Translations under genes and position numbers: made by a program
Notes under the pieces: model-generated
The model's database searches: none
Seen by the model: only the letters and a program-made list of their open reading frames with translations
What the model was told of the DNA's origin: nothing
Part shown: positions 7,618 through 15,009 of the stretch, one piece after another
Layout: the number at the start of each line of letters is the position of its first letter
Numbering within the stretch: position 1 is the stretch's first letter
DNA from: Halococcus morrhuae DSM 1307
Lineage (GTDB): Archaea > Halobacteriota > Halobacteria > Halobacteriales > Halococcaceae
Direction of reading: 5' to 3'
NCBI RefSeq assembly: GCF_000336695.1
Contig: NZ_AOMC01000152.1
Location: 80,538-119,952, forward strand
Length of the DNA stretch: 39,415 bases

Positions 7618-9048
7618 ATGGAGGATACGGACAAATACCTGATCCATGCGGACGTCACCGCCGACGGGGTCGTCGAGCGCAACGACGTCGTCGGTGCGAT
7701 CTTCGGCCAGACGGAGGGACTCTTGGGCACCGATCTCGACTTACGGACGCTCCAACAGTCCTCGAAGGTCGGCCGGATCGACGTCAGCATCAATTCGCAG
7801 AACGGCCAGTCGTTCGGTCGCATCACCATCGCCAGCGGGCTCGACAGGGTCGAGACTGCGATTCTCGCTGCATCGCTCGAAACGATCGATCGCATCGGCC
7901 CCTGTCGTTCGACGGTCGACGTCGAGCGCATCGAGGACGTCAGGGCTGCAAAGCGCCGCGAGGTCGTCGAGCGTGCGAAAGGGCTCCTGGGGGCCTTCGA
8001 GGAGAGCACGATGAGCTCGGCCGAACTCGTCGAACAGGTCCGCGAGAGCGCACGCACCGGCGAAGTCGCCGAGTACGAAGGATTACCGGCCGGCCCACGG
8101 GTGGCCGACGGCGACGCGATCACCGTCGTCGAGGGGCGCGCGGACGTACTCGTTCTCCTCGAATACGGCATCAAGAACGCCATCGCCGTCGAGGGGACCA
8201 ACGTGCCCGACGCGGTCGCGGCGCTCACGACCGAGCGCACGACGACGGCGTTTCTCGACGGCGACCGCGGCGGCGATCTCATCCTGAAGGAGCTCGCCCA
8301 GGTCGGCGAGGTGGAGTACGTCGCGGTCGCTCCCGCGGGCAAGAGCGTCGAGGACCTCTCGCGCGAGGAGGTCCACGAGGCGCTGCGCGGGAAGGTCGCC
8401 CACGAGCTCGTCGCCGAGGCGGGCAACCCCCGCGAGGCCGTCGCCGCGACCGACGGCAGCGCACGACCCGCGCCCGCGACCGACCGCATCGCACCCGCGA
8501 CGGCCGAGCCAACAGTTTCGGAACCGGGAGAAACGACGACCACCGAGGGCGAGCCATCACCCGCTCGCCCACCCCCGACGGACGCCGGGAGCGTACCATC
8601 CGACACGGCAGCCGTCGAGTCGGCCGTCGAACCGACCGGCGAGCCATCGGTCGAACCGACCGAATCGATCGGTGGAAACGAAGTCGAGGGCGACGAGAGC
8701 GAGAGTTCGGAGGAGGTAACCGAAGGGGGCGACGGTACCGACGAACCGGCGACGCTCGGCGCACACGTTCGGAACATCATCGACGACGAAACCGATCAGG
8801 CACGGCTGCTCGACGGCGATTTTACCGTCATTGCGACCATCGAGGCCGCGGAGACGTTCGACGCCATCGCGGAGGCGTCAGCGGTGCCCGTGGCGGTGGT
8901 GATCGACGGCGAACTCGATCAGCGCGTGCTCGACGTGGCTGCCCAACGCGGTGTCGAGCAGATCGTCGCGCGCTCGACCGGCGAGTTCGTCAAACGGCCG
9001 ACCGACGTGCGCGTGCGGACCGCCGATCAACTTCGATCGTCGGACTGA
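7618..9048 (+). CDS. dnaG: DnaG-type primase (archaeal)
   Basis: A 476-residue archaeal DnaG. The TOPRIM domain spans about residues 165-245, with the catalytic Glu172 in VVEGRADVL and Asp214/Asp216 in FLDGDRGGD. The N-terminal domain (1-160) is the archaeal version and lacks the bacterial CHC2 zinc finger. Residues 275-385 form a Pro/Thr/Glu-rich linker, and a C-terminal domain (about 395-476) follows. Archaeal DnaG primes DNA in vitro and also associates with the RNA exosome, so both roles are possible; archaeal replication mainly uses PriS/PriL. Its 3' end overlaps the convergent acetyltransferase gene by 22 nt. Confidence 0.95.
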   Translation: MEDTDKYLIHADVTADGVVERNDVVGAIFGQTEGLLGTDLDLRTLQQSSKVGRIDVSINSQNGQSFGRITIASGLDRVETAILAASLETIDRIGPCRSTVDVERIEDVRAAKRREVVERAKGLLGAFEESTMSSAELVEQVRESARTGEVAEYEGLPAGPRVADGDAITVVEGRADVLVLLEYGIKNAIAVEGTNVPDAVAALTTERTTTAFLDGDRGGDLILKELAQVGEVEYVAVAPAGKSVEDLSREEVHEALRGKVAHELVAEAGNPREAVAATDGSARPAPATDRIAPATAEPTVSEPGETTTTEGEPSPARPPPTDAGSVPSDTAAVESAVEPTGEPSVEPTESIGGNEVEGDESESSEEVTEGGDGTDEPATLGAHVRNIIDDETDQARLLDGDFTVIATIEAAETFDAIAEASAVPVAVVIDGELDQRVLDVAAQRGVEQIVARSTGEFVKRPTDVRVRTADQLRSSD

Positions 9049-9443
9049 TACACCATCGCCACGCCGTCGCCGTGTTCGTAGTGGTCCGGGAGGAAACGAT
9101 CGACTCGGAAGCCGTGGCGCTCGTAAAACCGTCGCGCGCGCTCGTCGTCCGCGCGTGCGGTGAGCCGACAGTCGTCGCCGTCGTCGAGGATGGCCTTCAG
9201 CAGCGCCGAGCCGCGGCCCGCGTTGCGGTGGCCGGGCGCGACGGCGAGTTCGGCAAGATGTGTCGGATCGCTGCTGACCGCGAGCGCGTAGCCGACTGCC
9301 GTGTGACCCGAAACGAGCACGCGTCCCGGCCCATTGATCGCCGTTTCGAGCAATTCGGGCCAGGTCGATGCGAGCGATGCCGATTGGATGGCGAGCAGGC
9401 GGGGGCGGTCGGCGGGCGTCGCCGGCCTGATCCGGTGGCTCAT
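9027..9443 (-). CDS. GNAT-family N-acetyltransferase
   Basis: A 138-residue single-domain GNAT protein that would transfer an acetyl group from acetyl-CoA. The acetyl-CoA pyrophosphate-binding motif is GHRNAGRGSALL (R/QxxGxG/A), preceded by the strand LAELAVAPG and followed by ARRFYERHGF of motif B. It looks like the RimI-type subgroup, but the substrate cannot be read from sequence. The ATG overlaps the stop of the upstream DUF92 gene as ATGA (4 nt), so the two are translationally coupled. Its C-terminal 22 nt overlap the end of dnaG on the other strand. Confidence 0.88.
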   Translation of the reverse strand: MSHRIRPATPADRPRLLAIQSASLASTWPELLETAINGPGRVLVSGHTAVGYALAVSSDPTHLAELAVAPGHRNAGRGSALLKAILDDGDDCRLTARADDERARRFYERHGFRVDRFLPDHYEHGDGVAMVYQSDDRS

Positions 9444-10804
9444 AGCGCCGCGAGACCGGTGGCCGCGGCGAGCGCTGCACAGACCAGCGCGGCCGCGAGC
9501 GTGGCGAGGAAGTTCACCGTCTGATTGCCGATACGGCGATCGGCGAACGCGAGACCGGCGAGCGCCCCGGCAAACAGCTCGCCGACTGCTCGATTCTCAA
9601 AGCGTGCACCGAGCAGGCTGTCGACGACCATGCCGGCGACGCCCGCGAGCGTGATCGCGATCGCGCCCGCCAGCGAGAACGGGAGGAAGAGGAGGCCGAG
9701 CACGGCGATGAGCAGCGCGCCGAACAGGCCGGCGACGGCACCCTGCCACGTCACGCCGCCGTCGGTGCCCGGTGGGACTGGTTCGAGCGTCGTGATGAGC
9801 CGCGGCGTGTCGAACAGCCCGCCGATCTCGCTCGACAGCGTGTCGGCCATCGCTGCGGCGAGCGAGCCGGCGAAGGCGAACACGAAGGGGCTGTCCGTGA
9901 GCGGCAGCATCGGGCTCGCGGCGTAGCCCAAGACGGCACCGAGCGCGACCGCGGAGTTCGCGAGCACGTTGGCGCTGCCGCGCGCGCCGTCGTTGCCCTC
10001 GGCGAGCCCGCGTTTTCGTTTCCGATCGTAGCGGAACTTGCCGGCGAGCCCGCCGCCGCCGAAGAAGGTGATGAGCAGCGCGAACCAGCCGAACCCGCCG
10101 AGAACGACCATCAGCAGTCCCGCGAGCACGCCCGTCACCATCCCGGTGATCGACGCGGTGTCGAGCGCGTAGGCGAGCGCACCGAAGCCAGCGGTGACGA
10201 GGAGTGCGAGCGCGATACCGACCGGGGCGATCGTCGGTTCGAGCGCGGCGAGCAGCCAGAGCAGCAAGCCCATCGAGAACAGCACGAGCGGGTCGTCGCG
10301 GACGAACAGCGCGAGGCGAACCAGCGCGCCGAGCAACGCTGCGCTCGCGGCGAAAAAGACCGCGAGTGCGGGCGTCGGTGCCGGGGCGGCGAGTCCGACG
10401 ACGAGCTGGCCGAGCACGCCGGCGAACGTCCCGCCGACGGTGAACGCGACCGTGGCGGCGACGGGTTCGTGTCGGCGCTGGCGGACCGCCGCCTCGGCGA
10501 GGTTGCCACCGGAGAGCACGAGGACGCTTGCGACGAAGACGAAAACCGGCATGCCGAACAGGGGGACGAACAGCGCGAGGCCGGCCGCCGCAAGCGCGAA
10601 GCCCGCCAGCCCGTAGAGCGCGCGCTCCTCGTGATCGCCGGGCCGGGCGAACAGTTCGAAGGCCGGCCCGTCATCGACGACGAACGCCGCGAGCGCGGCG
10701 ACGACCACGAAGGGAGCGGCGGCGGCCGGTCCCAACAGCGGGGCGGCGAGCGAGAGCGCGCCGACGAGCGCGAACGCGCCCGCCCGCCGGAGAGGCCACG
10801 TCAC
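9440..10804 (-). CDS. DUF92 (TMEM19-like) integral membrane protein
   Basis: A 454-residue membrane protein with about twelve hydrophobic segments. The DUF92 hallmarks are in the C-terminal half: a cytosolic GKFRYDRKRKRGLAEGNDG loop, AAAMADTLSSEIGGLF and GMVVDSLLGARFEN. DUF92 includes the plant phytyl-phosphate kinase VTE6, so a role in isoprenoid-alcohol phosphorylation is plausible, and two polyprenyl synthase genes lie just beyond. That link is inference. The start is GTG at 10804, supported by a TATA-like CTTAAC at 10829-10834, 27 nt upstream. The N-terminal 190 residues are a second hydrophobic region beyond the core DUF92 domain. Confidence 0.9.
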   Translation of the reverse strand: MTWPLRRAGAFALVGALSLAAPLLGPAAAAPFVVVAALAAFVVDDGPAFELFARPGDHEERALYGLAGFALAAAGLALFVPLFGMPVFVFVASVLVLSGGNLAEAAVRQRRHEPVAATVAFTVGGTFAGVLGQLVVGLAAPAPTPALAVFFAASAALLGALVRLALFVRDDPLVLFSMGLLLWLLAALEPTIAPVGIALALLVTAGFGALAYALDTASITGMVTGVLAGLLMVVLGGFGWFALLITFFGGGGLAGKFRYDRKRKRGLAEGNDGARGSANVLANSAVALGAVLGYAASPMLPLTDSPFVFAFAGSLAAAMADTLSSEIGGLFDTPRLITTLEPVPPGTDGGVTWQGAVAGLFGALLIAVLGLLFLPFSLAGAIAITLAGVAGMVVDSLLGARFENRAVGELFAGALAGLAFADRRIGNQTVNFLATLAAALVCAALAAATGLAAL

Positions 10805-10828
10805 TGCCCGTCGTTTCCCCGATAGCTA

Positions 10829-10834
10829 CTTAAC
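10829..10834 (-). promoter_or_regulatory. TATA box of the DUF92 gene
   Basis: The minus strand reads GTTAAG, centred about 27 nt before the GTG at 10804. It supports that non-ATG start and a leaderless transcript. Confidence 0.5.
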
Positions 10835-11112
10835 GCTCCCGAAGCCGCCAGCGACCGCCCGTCAGCCATCCCCAACCGAAATCAACCCCGTGGCGCGCGA
10901 TGAATCCGGCCGGAGGCCGGAGAACGTGCGAGGGATGAGCACCACAGCGAGCGAAGCGAGCGAGGAGCGCAGTCGGTTGGGGAGGTATGTGGGCTGTGCG
11001 GGGCGGGTGCGGTCCTTCATTGTCGTCTGCATTCGGTTGTCGCTACTGCGATAACCCACTCAAAAACGGATCCCGAGAGCGATCGATGATCGTTCGTCGA
11101 CGAAACGTGAAG
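10835..11112. other. Intergenic region with GAGCGAAGCGAGCG-type repeat
   Basis: No gene can be supported between the divergent DUF92 and cis-prenyltransferase-like genes. The stretch holds GGCCGGAGGCCGG (about 10910-10922) and GCGAGCGAAGCGAGCGAGG (about 10951-10969), a low-complexity sequence of a kind common between haloarchaeal genes; related sequence recurs after ahbAB and after hemA. Past 11020 it becomes more AT-rich toward the promoter of the next gene. Confidence 0.5.
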
Positions 11113-11119
11113 GCTTAGG
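11113..11119 (+). promoter_or_regulatory. TATA box of the cis-prenyltransferase-like gene
   Basis: GCTTAGG, preceded by CGAAAC, is centred 27 nt before the GTG at 11143. It decides in favour of that start over the in-frame GTG at 11119, which lies inside the box itself. Confidence 0.5.
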
Positions 11120-11142
11120 TGAATCAACCGCTCCGTTCCACC

Positions 11143-11751
11143 GTGGGACTGTACGACCGCTATCTCGCCACTCGTATTCGCCGCACCGAGGCCCCGCTGC
11201 CGGGCTGTGTCGCGGTCGTCATCGCCGAGCGCGATCTGCTCGAAGACGGTGCCTATCGAACGGTCGAGGAGTTCTTCGAGTGGGCCTTCGAGTACGACGC
11301 CGACTGCGTGCTGGTCTACGTGAGCGTGCTCGATACGGGCGCGGTGCCGGCCATCCGCCGGGTGTTCGAGCGCTGTGACGCCCCGCGCGAGCTCGCCGTT
11401 CGCGGCCCGGATGACGACGAGCGCGCCGACGCACCGATCAACGTGAGCATCGGTCTCGGCGGCAAACACGAGTTCGCGGCGGCCGTTCGTGGCGCGGCCA
11501 CCGCCGTCGAGGCCGGTACGCTCGCACCCGAGGAGATCGACGCCGAGACGATCGAGGAGCGACTCGTCTTTCCGACCGCCCCCGATCTCGTCATCAAGAC
11601 TGGTGCCGAACGGCTCTCGGACTTCATGATCTGGCAGTCGGTCTACTCCGAACTGTACTTCACCGACGTGAACTGGCGGGATTTCCGCAAACGCGAGTAT
11701 CTCCGCGCGCTGCGGGATTATCAGAACCGACAGCGCCGCTACGGGCAGTAA
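11143..11751 (+). CDS. Degenerate cis-prenyltransferase homolog (putative NgBR-like subunit)
   Basis: A 202-residue relative of undecaprenyl diphosphate synthase. The C-terminal half aligns with the family (DLVIKTGAERLSDFMIWQ against DLIIRTGGDERTSNFLPW of the neighbour). The catalytic DGNRR loop is absent: the equivalent stretch reads VVIAERDLLEDG (residues 25-36). The protein ends in RRYGQ, giving an R-x-G motif at 199-201, as in the non-catalytic NgBR/Nus1 subunit of eukaryotic enzymes. The convergent uppS 20 nt away has the reverse pattern. A heteromeric enzyme making the dolichol or polyprenyl glycan carrier is therefore likely. The start is GTG at 11143; GTG 11119 is less likely. Confidence 0.85.
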   Translation: MGLYDRYLATRIRRTEAPLPGCVAVVIAERDLLEDGAYRTVEEFFEWAFEYDADCVLVYVSVLDTGAVPAIRRVFERCDAPRELAVRGPDDDERADAPINVSIGLGGKHEFAAAVRGAATAVEAGTLAPEEIDAETIEERLVFPTAPDLVIKTGAERLSDFMIWQSVYSELYFTDVNWRDFRKREYLRALRDYQNRQRRYGQ

Positions 11752-11771
11752 CTCGGATAGCTGTCGTTGAC

Positions 11772-12701
11772 TCAGTCGGCCGTTGTCGGTTCAGTCTCGT
11801 TCGTGTTGCTCTCGACACCGTCGAGTTCGCCGCGCGGGAGATACTCGCGAAAGCGCTCGACGATAGCGCGTGCCTCGTCGAGTTCCGCACCACCCACTGC
11901 ACGGACCAGTGCGAGCGCGCGGCGCGCGCGGGTGCGACGCCACGACTGTTCACGGGATTCGTAGGTGCGGATCGCGCGCAGAAAGTCCTTCTTCGCGAAG
12001 GCGGGCCAGTAGGGAGTGCAGAAGAAGACTGCCGCCTCGTTGCCGTTGGCGTGCCACGGCAGGAAGTTCGAGGTGCGCTCGTCCCCTCCCGTGCGGATGA
12101 TGAGGTCCACGTCGCGGGCAGGACCGGCGTAGAGGCGACGCTCGATCGTTTCGGCGTCGATGTCGGCTGGAGTAGTATCACCGGTTTCGACCGTGCGCGC
12201 GACGTCGCGGGCCGCGCTCAGCAGTTCGGCGCGGCCGCCGTAGGCGAGCGCGATGTTGAGCTGGAGCGCGTCGTAGTCGGCGGTCTTCGTCTCGGCGTAG
12301 TCGATGGCGTCGCGGAGATCGTCGGGCAGCCGGTCGGTCTCGCCGATGGCGCGGATCCGCACTTCGCGTTCGTGGACGCGCTCGGCGTCGGCGAACTCGC
12401 GGAGTTTCTCTTCGAGCAGCGAGAAGAGGTGGTCGCGCTCGTCGGCCGAGCGGTCGAAGTTCTCCGTCGAGAACGTGTAGAGGGTGAGCTCCTCGACGCC
12501 GATCTGTGCACACCAGTCGAGCACCGCCTCGGTGGTTTCGGCACCGGCACGGTGGCCGTCGGCGGCGTCCTGGCCGTGTTCGTTCGCGTAGCGTCGGTTG
12601 CCGTCCTGGATGACGGCGACGTGTGTGGGTGCGCCGTCGATCTCGCGTTCGAGAAGGCGCTCGTAGGCTCGATTCAGCAGGCTGTGCGTGCGCGAAGCCA
12701 T
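11772..12701 (-). CDS. uppS: cis-Prenyltransferase (polyprenyl diphosphate synthase), catalytic type
   Basis: This enzyme extends allylic diphosphates with isopentenyl diphosphate in cis, making the lipid carrier for N-glycosylation. It has 309 residues. The catalytic motif QDGNRRYAN is at 32-40 with Asp33, followed by TFSTENF (76-82), LNIALAYGGRAE and DLIIRTGGDERTSNFLPW. The frame opens at 12743, but MASRTHSLLNRAYERLLERE (ATG 12701) is preceded by a TATA-like box at 12726-12734, 28 nt upstream. The R-x-G motif that homodimeric bacterial enzymes carry near the C-terminus is not seen here (SREQSWRRTR instead). An acidic tail of about 50 residues follows. Confidence 0.93.
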   Translation of the reverse strand: MASRTHSLLNRAYERLLEREIDGAPTHVAVIQDGNRRYANEHGQDAADGHRAGAETTEAVLDWCAQIGVEELTLYTFSTENFDRSADERDHLFSLLEEKLREFADAERVHEREVRIRAIGETDRLPDDLRDAIDYAETKTADYDALQLNIALAYGGRAELLSAARDVARTVETGDTTPADIDAETIERRLYAGPARDVDLIIRTGGDERTSNFLPWHANGNEAAVFFCTPYWPAFAKKDFLRAIRTYESREQSWRRTRARRALALVRAVGGAELDEARAIVERFREYLPRGELDGVESNTNETEPTTAD

Positions 12702-12791
12702 TCGTAGCTCATAACTGGGGGGCTGAAATGAATCTTCTGGCACGCGGACGGATCGTGTGACGGCGGGACATGCCGGGCGGCCATTGCGCAG

Positions 12792-12800
12792 GTTTTTATG
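12792..12800 (+). promoter_or_regulatory. TATA box of the cold-shock gene pair
   Basis: GTTTTTATG lies about 30 nt before the ATG at 12826. It would drive both cold-shock genes, as no second box is possible in the 2-nt gap between them. Confidence 0.55.
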
Positions 12801-12825
12801 TTACCGGTGCATCCCATCGAGTGCA

Positions 12826-13020
12826 ATGGCGTCAGGTACGGTTGACTTCTTCAACGACACGGGCGGCTATGGGTTCATCGAAAGCGACGACGCGGACGAG
12901 GACGTCTTCTTCCATATGGAAGACGTCGGCGGCCCCGACTTGGAGGAAGGACAGGAGGTAGAGTTCGACATCGTGCAGGCTGACAAGGGACCGCGGGCGG
13001 AGAACCTGGAGCGGCTGTAA
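12826..13020 (+). CDS. Cold-shock domain protein (first tandem copy)
   Basis: A 64-residue single cold-shock domain that binds single-stranded RNA or DNA and acts as an RNA chaperone. RNP1 is GGYGFIE (residues 13-19) and RNP2 is the VFFHMEDV stretch (25-32). The frame extends upstream to 12757, but ATG 12826 gives the standard CspA length and has a TATA box 30 nt before it. The next gene, 2 nt downstream, encodes a protein identical at 59 of 64 positions, so this is a recent or concerted tandem duplication. Confidence 0.95.
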   Translation: MASGTVDFFNDTGGYGFIESDDADEDVFFHMEDVGGPDLEEGQEVEFDIVQADKGPRAENLERL

Positions 13021-13022
13021 AC

Positions 13023-13217
13023 ATGGCCGAAGGACAAGTGGACTTCTTCAACGACACGGGGGGCTACGGCTTCATCGAGACCGACGAAGCCGACGAGGAC
13101 GTCTTCTTCCACATGGAAGACGTCGGCGGCCCCGACCTCGAAGAAGGCCAAGACGTCGAGTTCGACATCGTGCAGGCCGACAAGGGCCCGCGCGCCGAGA
13201 ACCTCGAACGACTGTAA
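13023..13217 (+). CDS. Cold-shock domain protein (second tandem copy)
   Basis: A second 64-residue cold-shock protein, differing from the first only at positions 3 (S to E), 5 (T to Q), 20 (S to T), 22 (D to E) and 44 (E to D). RNP1 and RNP2 are intact. It starts 2 nt after the stop of the first copy, so both must be on one transcript. The DNA differs more than the protein, mainly at synonymous third positions, which suggests purifying selection on both copies. Confidence 0.95.
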   Translation: MAEGQVDFFNDTGGYGFIETDEADEDVFFHMEDVGGPDLEEGQDVEFDIVQADKGPRAENLERL

Positions 13218-13292
13218 ACGACAGACGACTTTTCGGCTCCTCGGCGCAGCGGCGACCGGGGAGCGTATCTTTATCGGGTGCGAGCGACGGGT

Positions 13293-13688
13293 ATGAGCGA
13301 GACGCTCGACGACGAGCTCAGGCGACGGACCGAAGCGCTGCTCGAACCCGGAGAGATCGAGTTACAGGGGCTGATCGTCCACACCGAGTACGATTCGAAC
13401 CAGGAGAGCATGCTCCACCGTGCGACCATCGAGGTCGGCAACACGATCGCCGCCCACGCCGAGGCCGACGACACCTACGTCTACTCCGGCACCGACGACC
13501 CCGATTTCGGCCTCAATCAGCATCAGGGACTCACCATCGAGAACGACGAGTTCGTCTGGGAGTGCCAGCAGCTCCTCCGCGAGGGAACCTACGACGTCGT
13601 GTTCTATTACGAGGCGAGCGCCGACCACGAGGCTATCGTCGACGATCTCCAGGCGGAGGGCTACACGGTAACCGGCGTTCCGGAGTAG
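13293..13688 (+). CDS. Haloarchaeal hypothetical protein (DUF5778-like)
   Basis: A 131-residue soluble acidic protein without recognisable catalytic motif. It resembles haloarchaeal DUF5778 proteins, recalled from memory only. Visible features are an N-terminal helix (DDELRRRTEALLEPGE), a beta-rich middle (ELQGLIVHTEYDSNQESM) and a final alpha/beta part (DVVFYYEASADHEAIVDDL). The ATG at 13293 is preferred to 13278 because a TATA-like TCTTTATC at 13267-13274 lies upstream at leaderless distance. It lies 36 nt ahead of ahbAB, which has its own TATA box, so a functional link to heme synthesis is not shown. Confidence 0.8.
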   Translation: MSETLDDELRRRTEALLEPGEIELQGLIVHTEYDSNQESMLHRATIEVGNTIAAHAEADDTYVYSGTDDPDFGLNQHQGLTIENDEFVWECQQLLREGTYDVVFYYEASADHEAIVDDLQAEGYTVTGVPE

Positions 13689-13694
13689 CGGGGC

Positions 13695-13700
13695 GTTTAT
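13695..13700 (+). promoter_or_regulatory. TATA box of ahbAB
   Basis: GTTTAT is centred 27 nt before the ATG at 13725, in the short gap after the DUF5778-like gene. It predicts a leaderless transcript for the heme block. Confidence 0.55.
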
Positions 13701-13724
13701 GGCCGCCGCGAGCCGAGAGTCGGT

Positions 13725-14855
13725 ATGACGAACGCGGACGCGCCGGTCGCGCTCAACGAGCGCGAGCGCGCCATCATCAACGCTTTCCAGGGGGGTTTTC
13801 CCGTCGTCGAACGCCCGTTCGAGCCGGCCGCACGCGCCCTCACCGAACGCGGCATTGACATTACTGCCGACGAACTGCGCGATGAAATCCGACGACTCGA
13901 CGAGGAGGGAACGCTCTCACGATTTGGCGCACTCATCGACGCCGAGGCGATCGGCGGGACGGCGACTCTGGTGGCGATGCACGCGCCCGAGGAGCGCTTC
14001 GACGAGATCGCCGAGCAGGTGAACGCCCACCGCGAGGTCGCGCACAACTACGAGCGCGAGCATCCCCATCTCAATATGTGGTTCGTCGTCTCGGTCGCCG
14101 GCGAGGCGCGAAGCACCTCGGATGCGAGCGGTGGAACCGCGAGCGAGAACGTCGAAGGGGTACTCACGGCCATCGAGAACGAGACCGGACAGGAGACCTA
14201 CAACCTCCCGAAACAGCGCGAGTTCCGCGTCGAGGCGAAGTTCCTGCTCGACGGGCCGATTTCGGATGGCGACCTCGATCTGTCGGAGCCCGGTCCCGAC
14301 GTCGAACCCAGTGGACGGGGATCGCTGACGCCGGCCGAGCGCGATCTCGTCATCGAACTTCAGGGCGGATTGCCGCTCACCGAGACACCCTACGCGGACG
14401 TCGCCGGCGCGATTGGCCAGGACGTCGAGTGGGTCGTCGAGACGATCAACCGGTTTCTCGCGGAGGGGAAACTCCGGCGCGTCGGCGTCGTGCCGAACCA
14501 CTACGCGCTCGGCTACACCGAGAACGGCATGACAGTCTGGGACGTGCCCGACGAACTCATCTCGGAGGTGGGACCGGCGATCGCCGAACTGGAGTTCGTC
14601 ACTCACTGTTACGAGCGCCCGCGCCACGAGGGCGTCTGGCCGTACGACTTCTTCGCGATGACGCACGGCCGCTCCGAAGCGGAGAGCGAGCGCCGGATCG
14701 AGCAGGTGCGAGAACGGATGGGCGACTTCTTCGACGTCGGTGACGAGGACTGGGACACGCTGTTCTCGACGCGCATCCTGAAGAAGACGGGCATCAGGAT
14801 GGACGAGCGCGTCGCAGCGAACACCGACGCAGCATCCGAGGAAAACGAATTGTGA
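13725..14855 (+). CDS. Siroheme decarboxylase, fused AhbA-AhbB type
   Basis: Siroheme decarboxylase removes two acetate carboxyls from siroheme to give didecarboxysiroheme in the alternative heme pathway. The 376-residue protein contains two Lrp/AsnC-like halves. The first (about 8-170) has an HTH-like region, LSRFGALIDAEAIGG and the NYEREHPHLNMWFVV stretch. The second (about 195-350) starts LTPAERDLVIELQGGLPL and has LRRVGVVPNHYALGYTENGM and HCYERPRHEGVWPYDFFAM. The paired YER/HP and YERPRHEGVWPYD blocks typify AhbA/AhbB rather than true Lrp regulators. In many archaea the two are separate genes; here they are fused. sirC and hemA downstream support the role. Automated annotation could miscall it as a transcription regulator. 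Confidence 0.88.
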   Translation: MTNADAPVALNERERAIINAFQGGFPVVERPFEPAARALTERGIDITADELRDEIRRLDEEGTLSRFGALIDAEAIGGTATLVAMHAPEERFDEIAEQVNAHREVAHNYEREHPHLNMWFVVSVAGEARSTSDASGGTASENVEGVLTAIENETGQETYNLPKQREFRVEAKFLLDGPISDGDLDLSEPGPDVEPSGRGSLTPAERDLVIELQGGLPLTETPYADVAGAIGQDVEWVVETINRFLAEGKLRRVGVVPNHYALGYTENGMTVWDVPDELISEVGPAIAELEFVTHCYERPRHEGVWPYDFFAMTHGRSEAESERRIEQVRERMGDFFDVGDEDWDTLFSTRILKKTGIRMDERVAANTDAASEENEL

Positions 14856-14878
14856 ATCGTCACCGTCCAGTGTGCAGT

Positions 14879-14900
14879 GCGGTCGAAGTACTTCGACCGC
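14879..14900. repeat. 22-bp perfect palindrome after ahbAB
   Basis: GCGGTCGAAGTACTTCGACC plus GC reads the same on both strands and begins 23 nt after the ahbAB stop. It could be a hairpin stabilising or ending the transcript, or a dimeric protein-binding site. Confidence 0.6.
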
Positions 14901-14930
14901 GAGCGAGGTCCGACAGGACGAGCGAGCGGC

Positions 14931-14951
14931 CTTTTTTGGACCAGATTTTTT
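14931..14951 (+). terminator. Two T6 runs after ahbAB
   Basis: Two runs of six T (about 14932-14937 and 14946-14951) follow the ahbAB stop. Archaeal RNA polymerase terminates at such T-runs, so part of the transcription probably ends before sirC. Confidence 0.5.
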
Positions 14952-14998
14952 GGCGGGGTTTGAGGCGAGCGCAGCGAGTCGAGGACCCCGCCAAAAAA
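14946..14998. repeat. T/A-flanked inverted repeat, copy 1 (before sirC)
   Basis: Perfect 14-bp arms, TTTTTTGGCGGGGT at 14946-14959 and ACCCCGCCAAAAAA at 14985-14998, enclose a 25-nt loop rich in GCGAGCG. A related element lies in opposite orientation after hemA. The right arm ends 11 nt before the sirC start, so folding in RNA could affect sirC translation. Confidence 0.65.
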
Positions 14999-15009
14999 GG
15001 TGGGAGTGA

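Noticed and set aside
7467-9524. 685-codon open frame over dnaG
   Set aside because: Extremely Arg-rich shadow frame; the DnaG frame has TOPRIM residues.
10835-11112. tRNA or small RNA gene in the intergenic region
   Set aside because: I could not form a cloverleaf or any conserved RNA fold; only low-complexity GCGAGCG sequence is present.
13725-14855. Call as an Lrp/AsnC transcription regulator
   Set aside because: Two Lrp-like halves with YER/HP and YERPRHEGVWPYD blocks, next to sirC and hemA, fit siroheme decarboxylase better.
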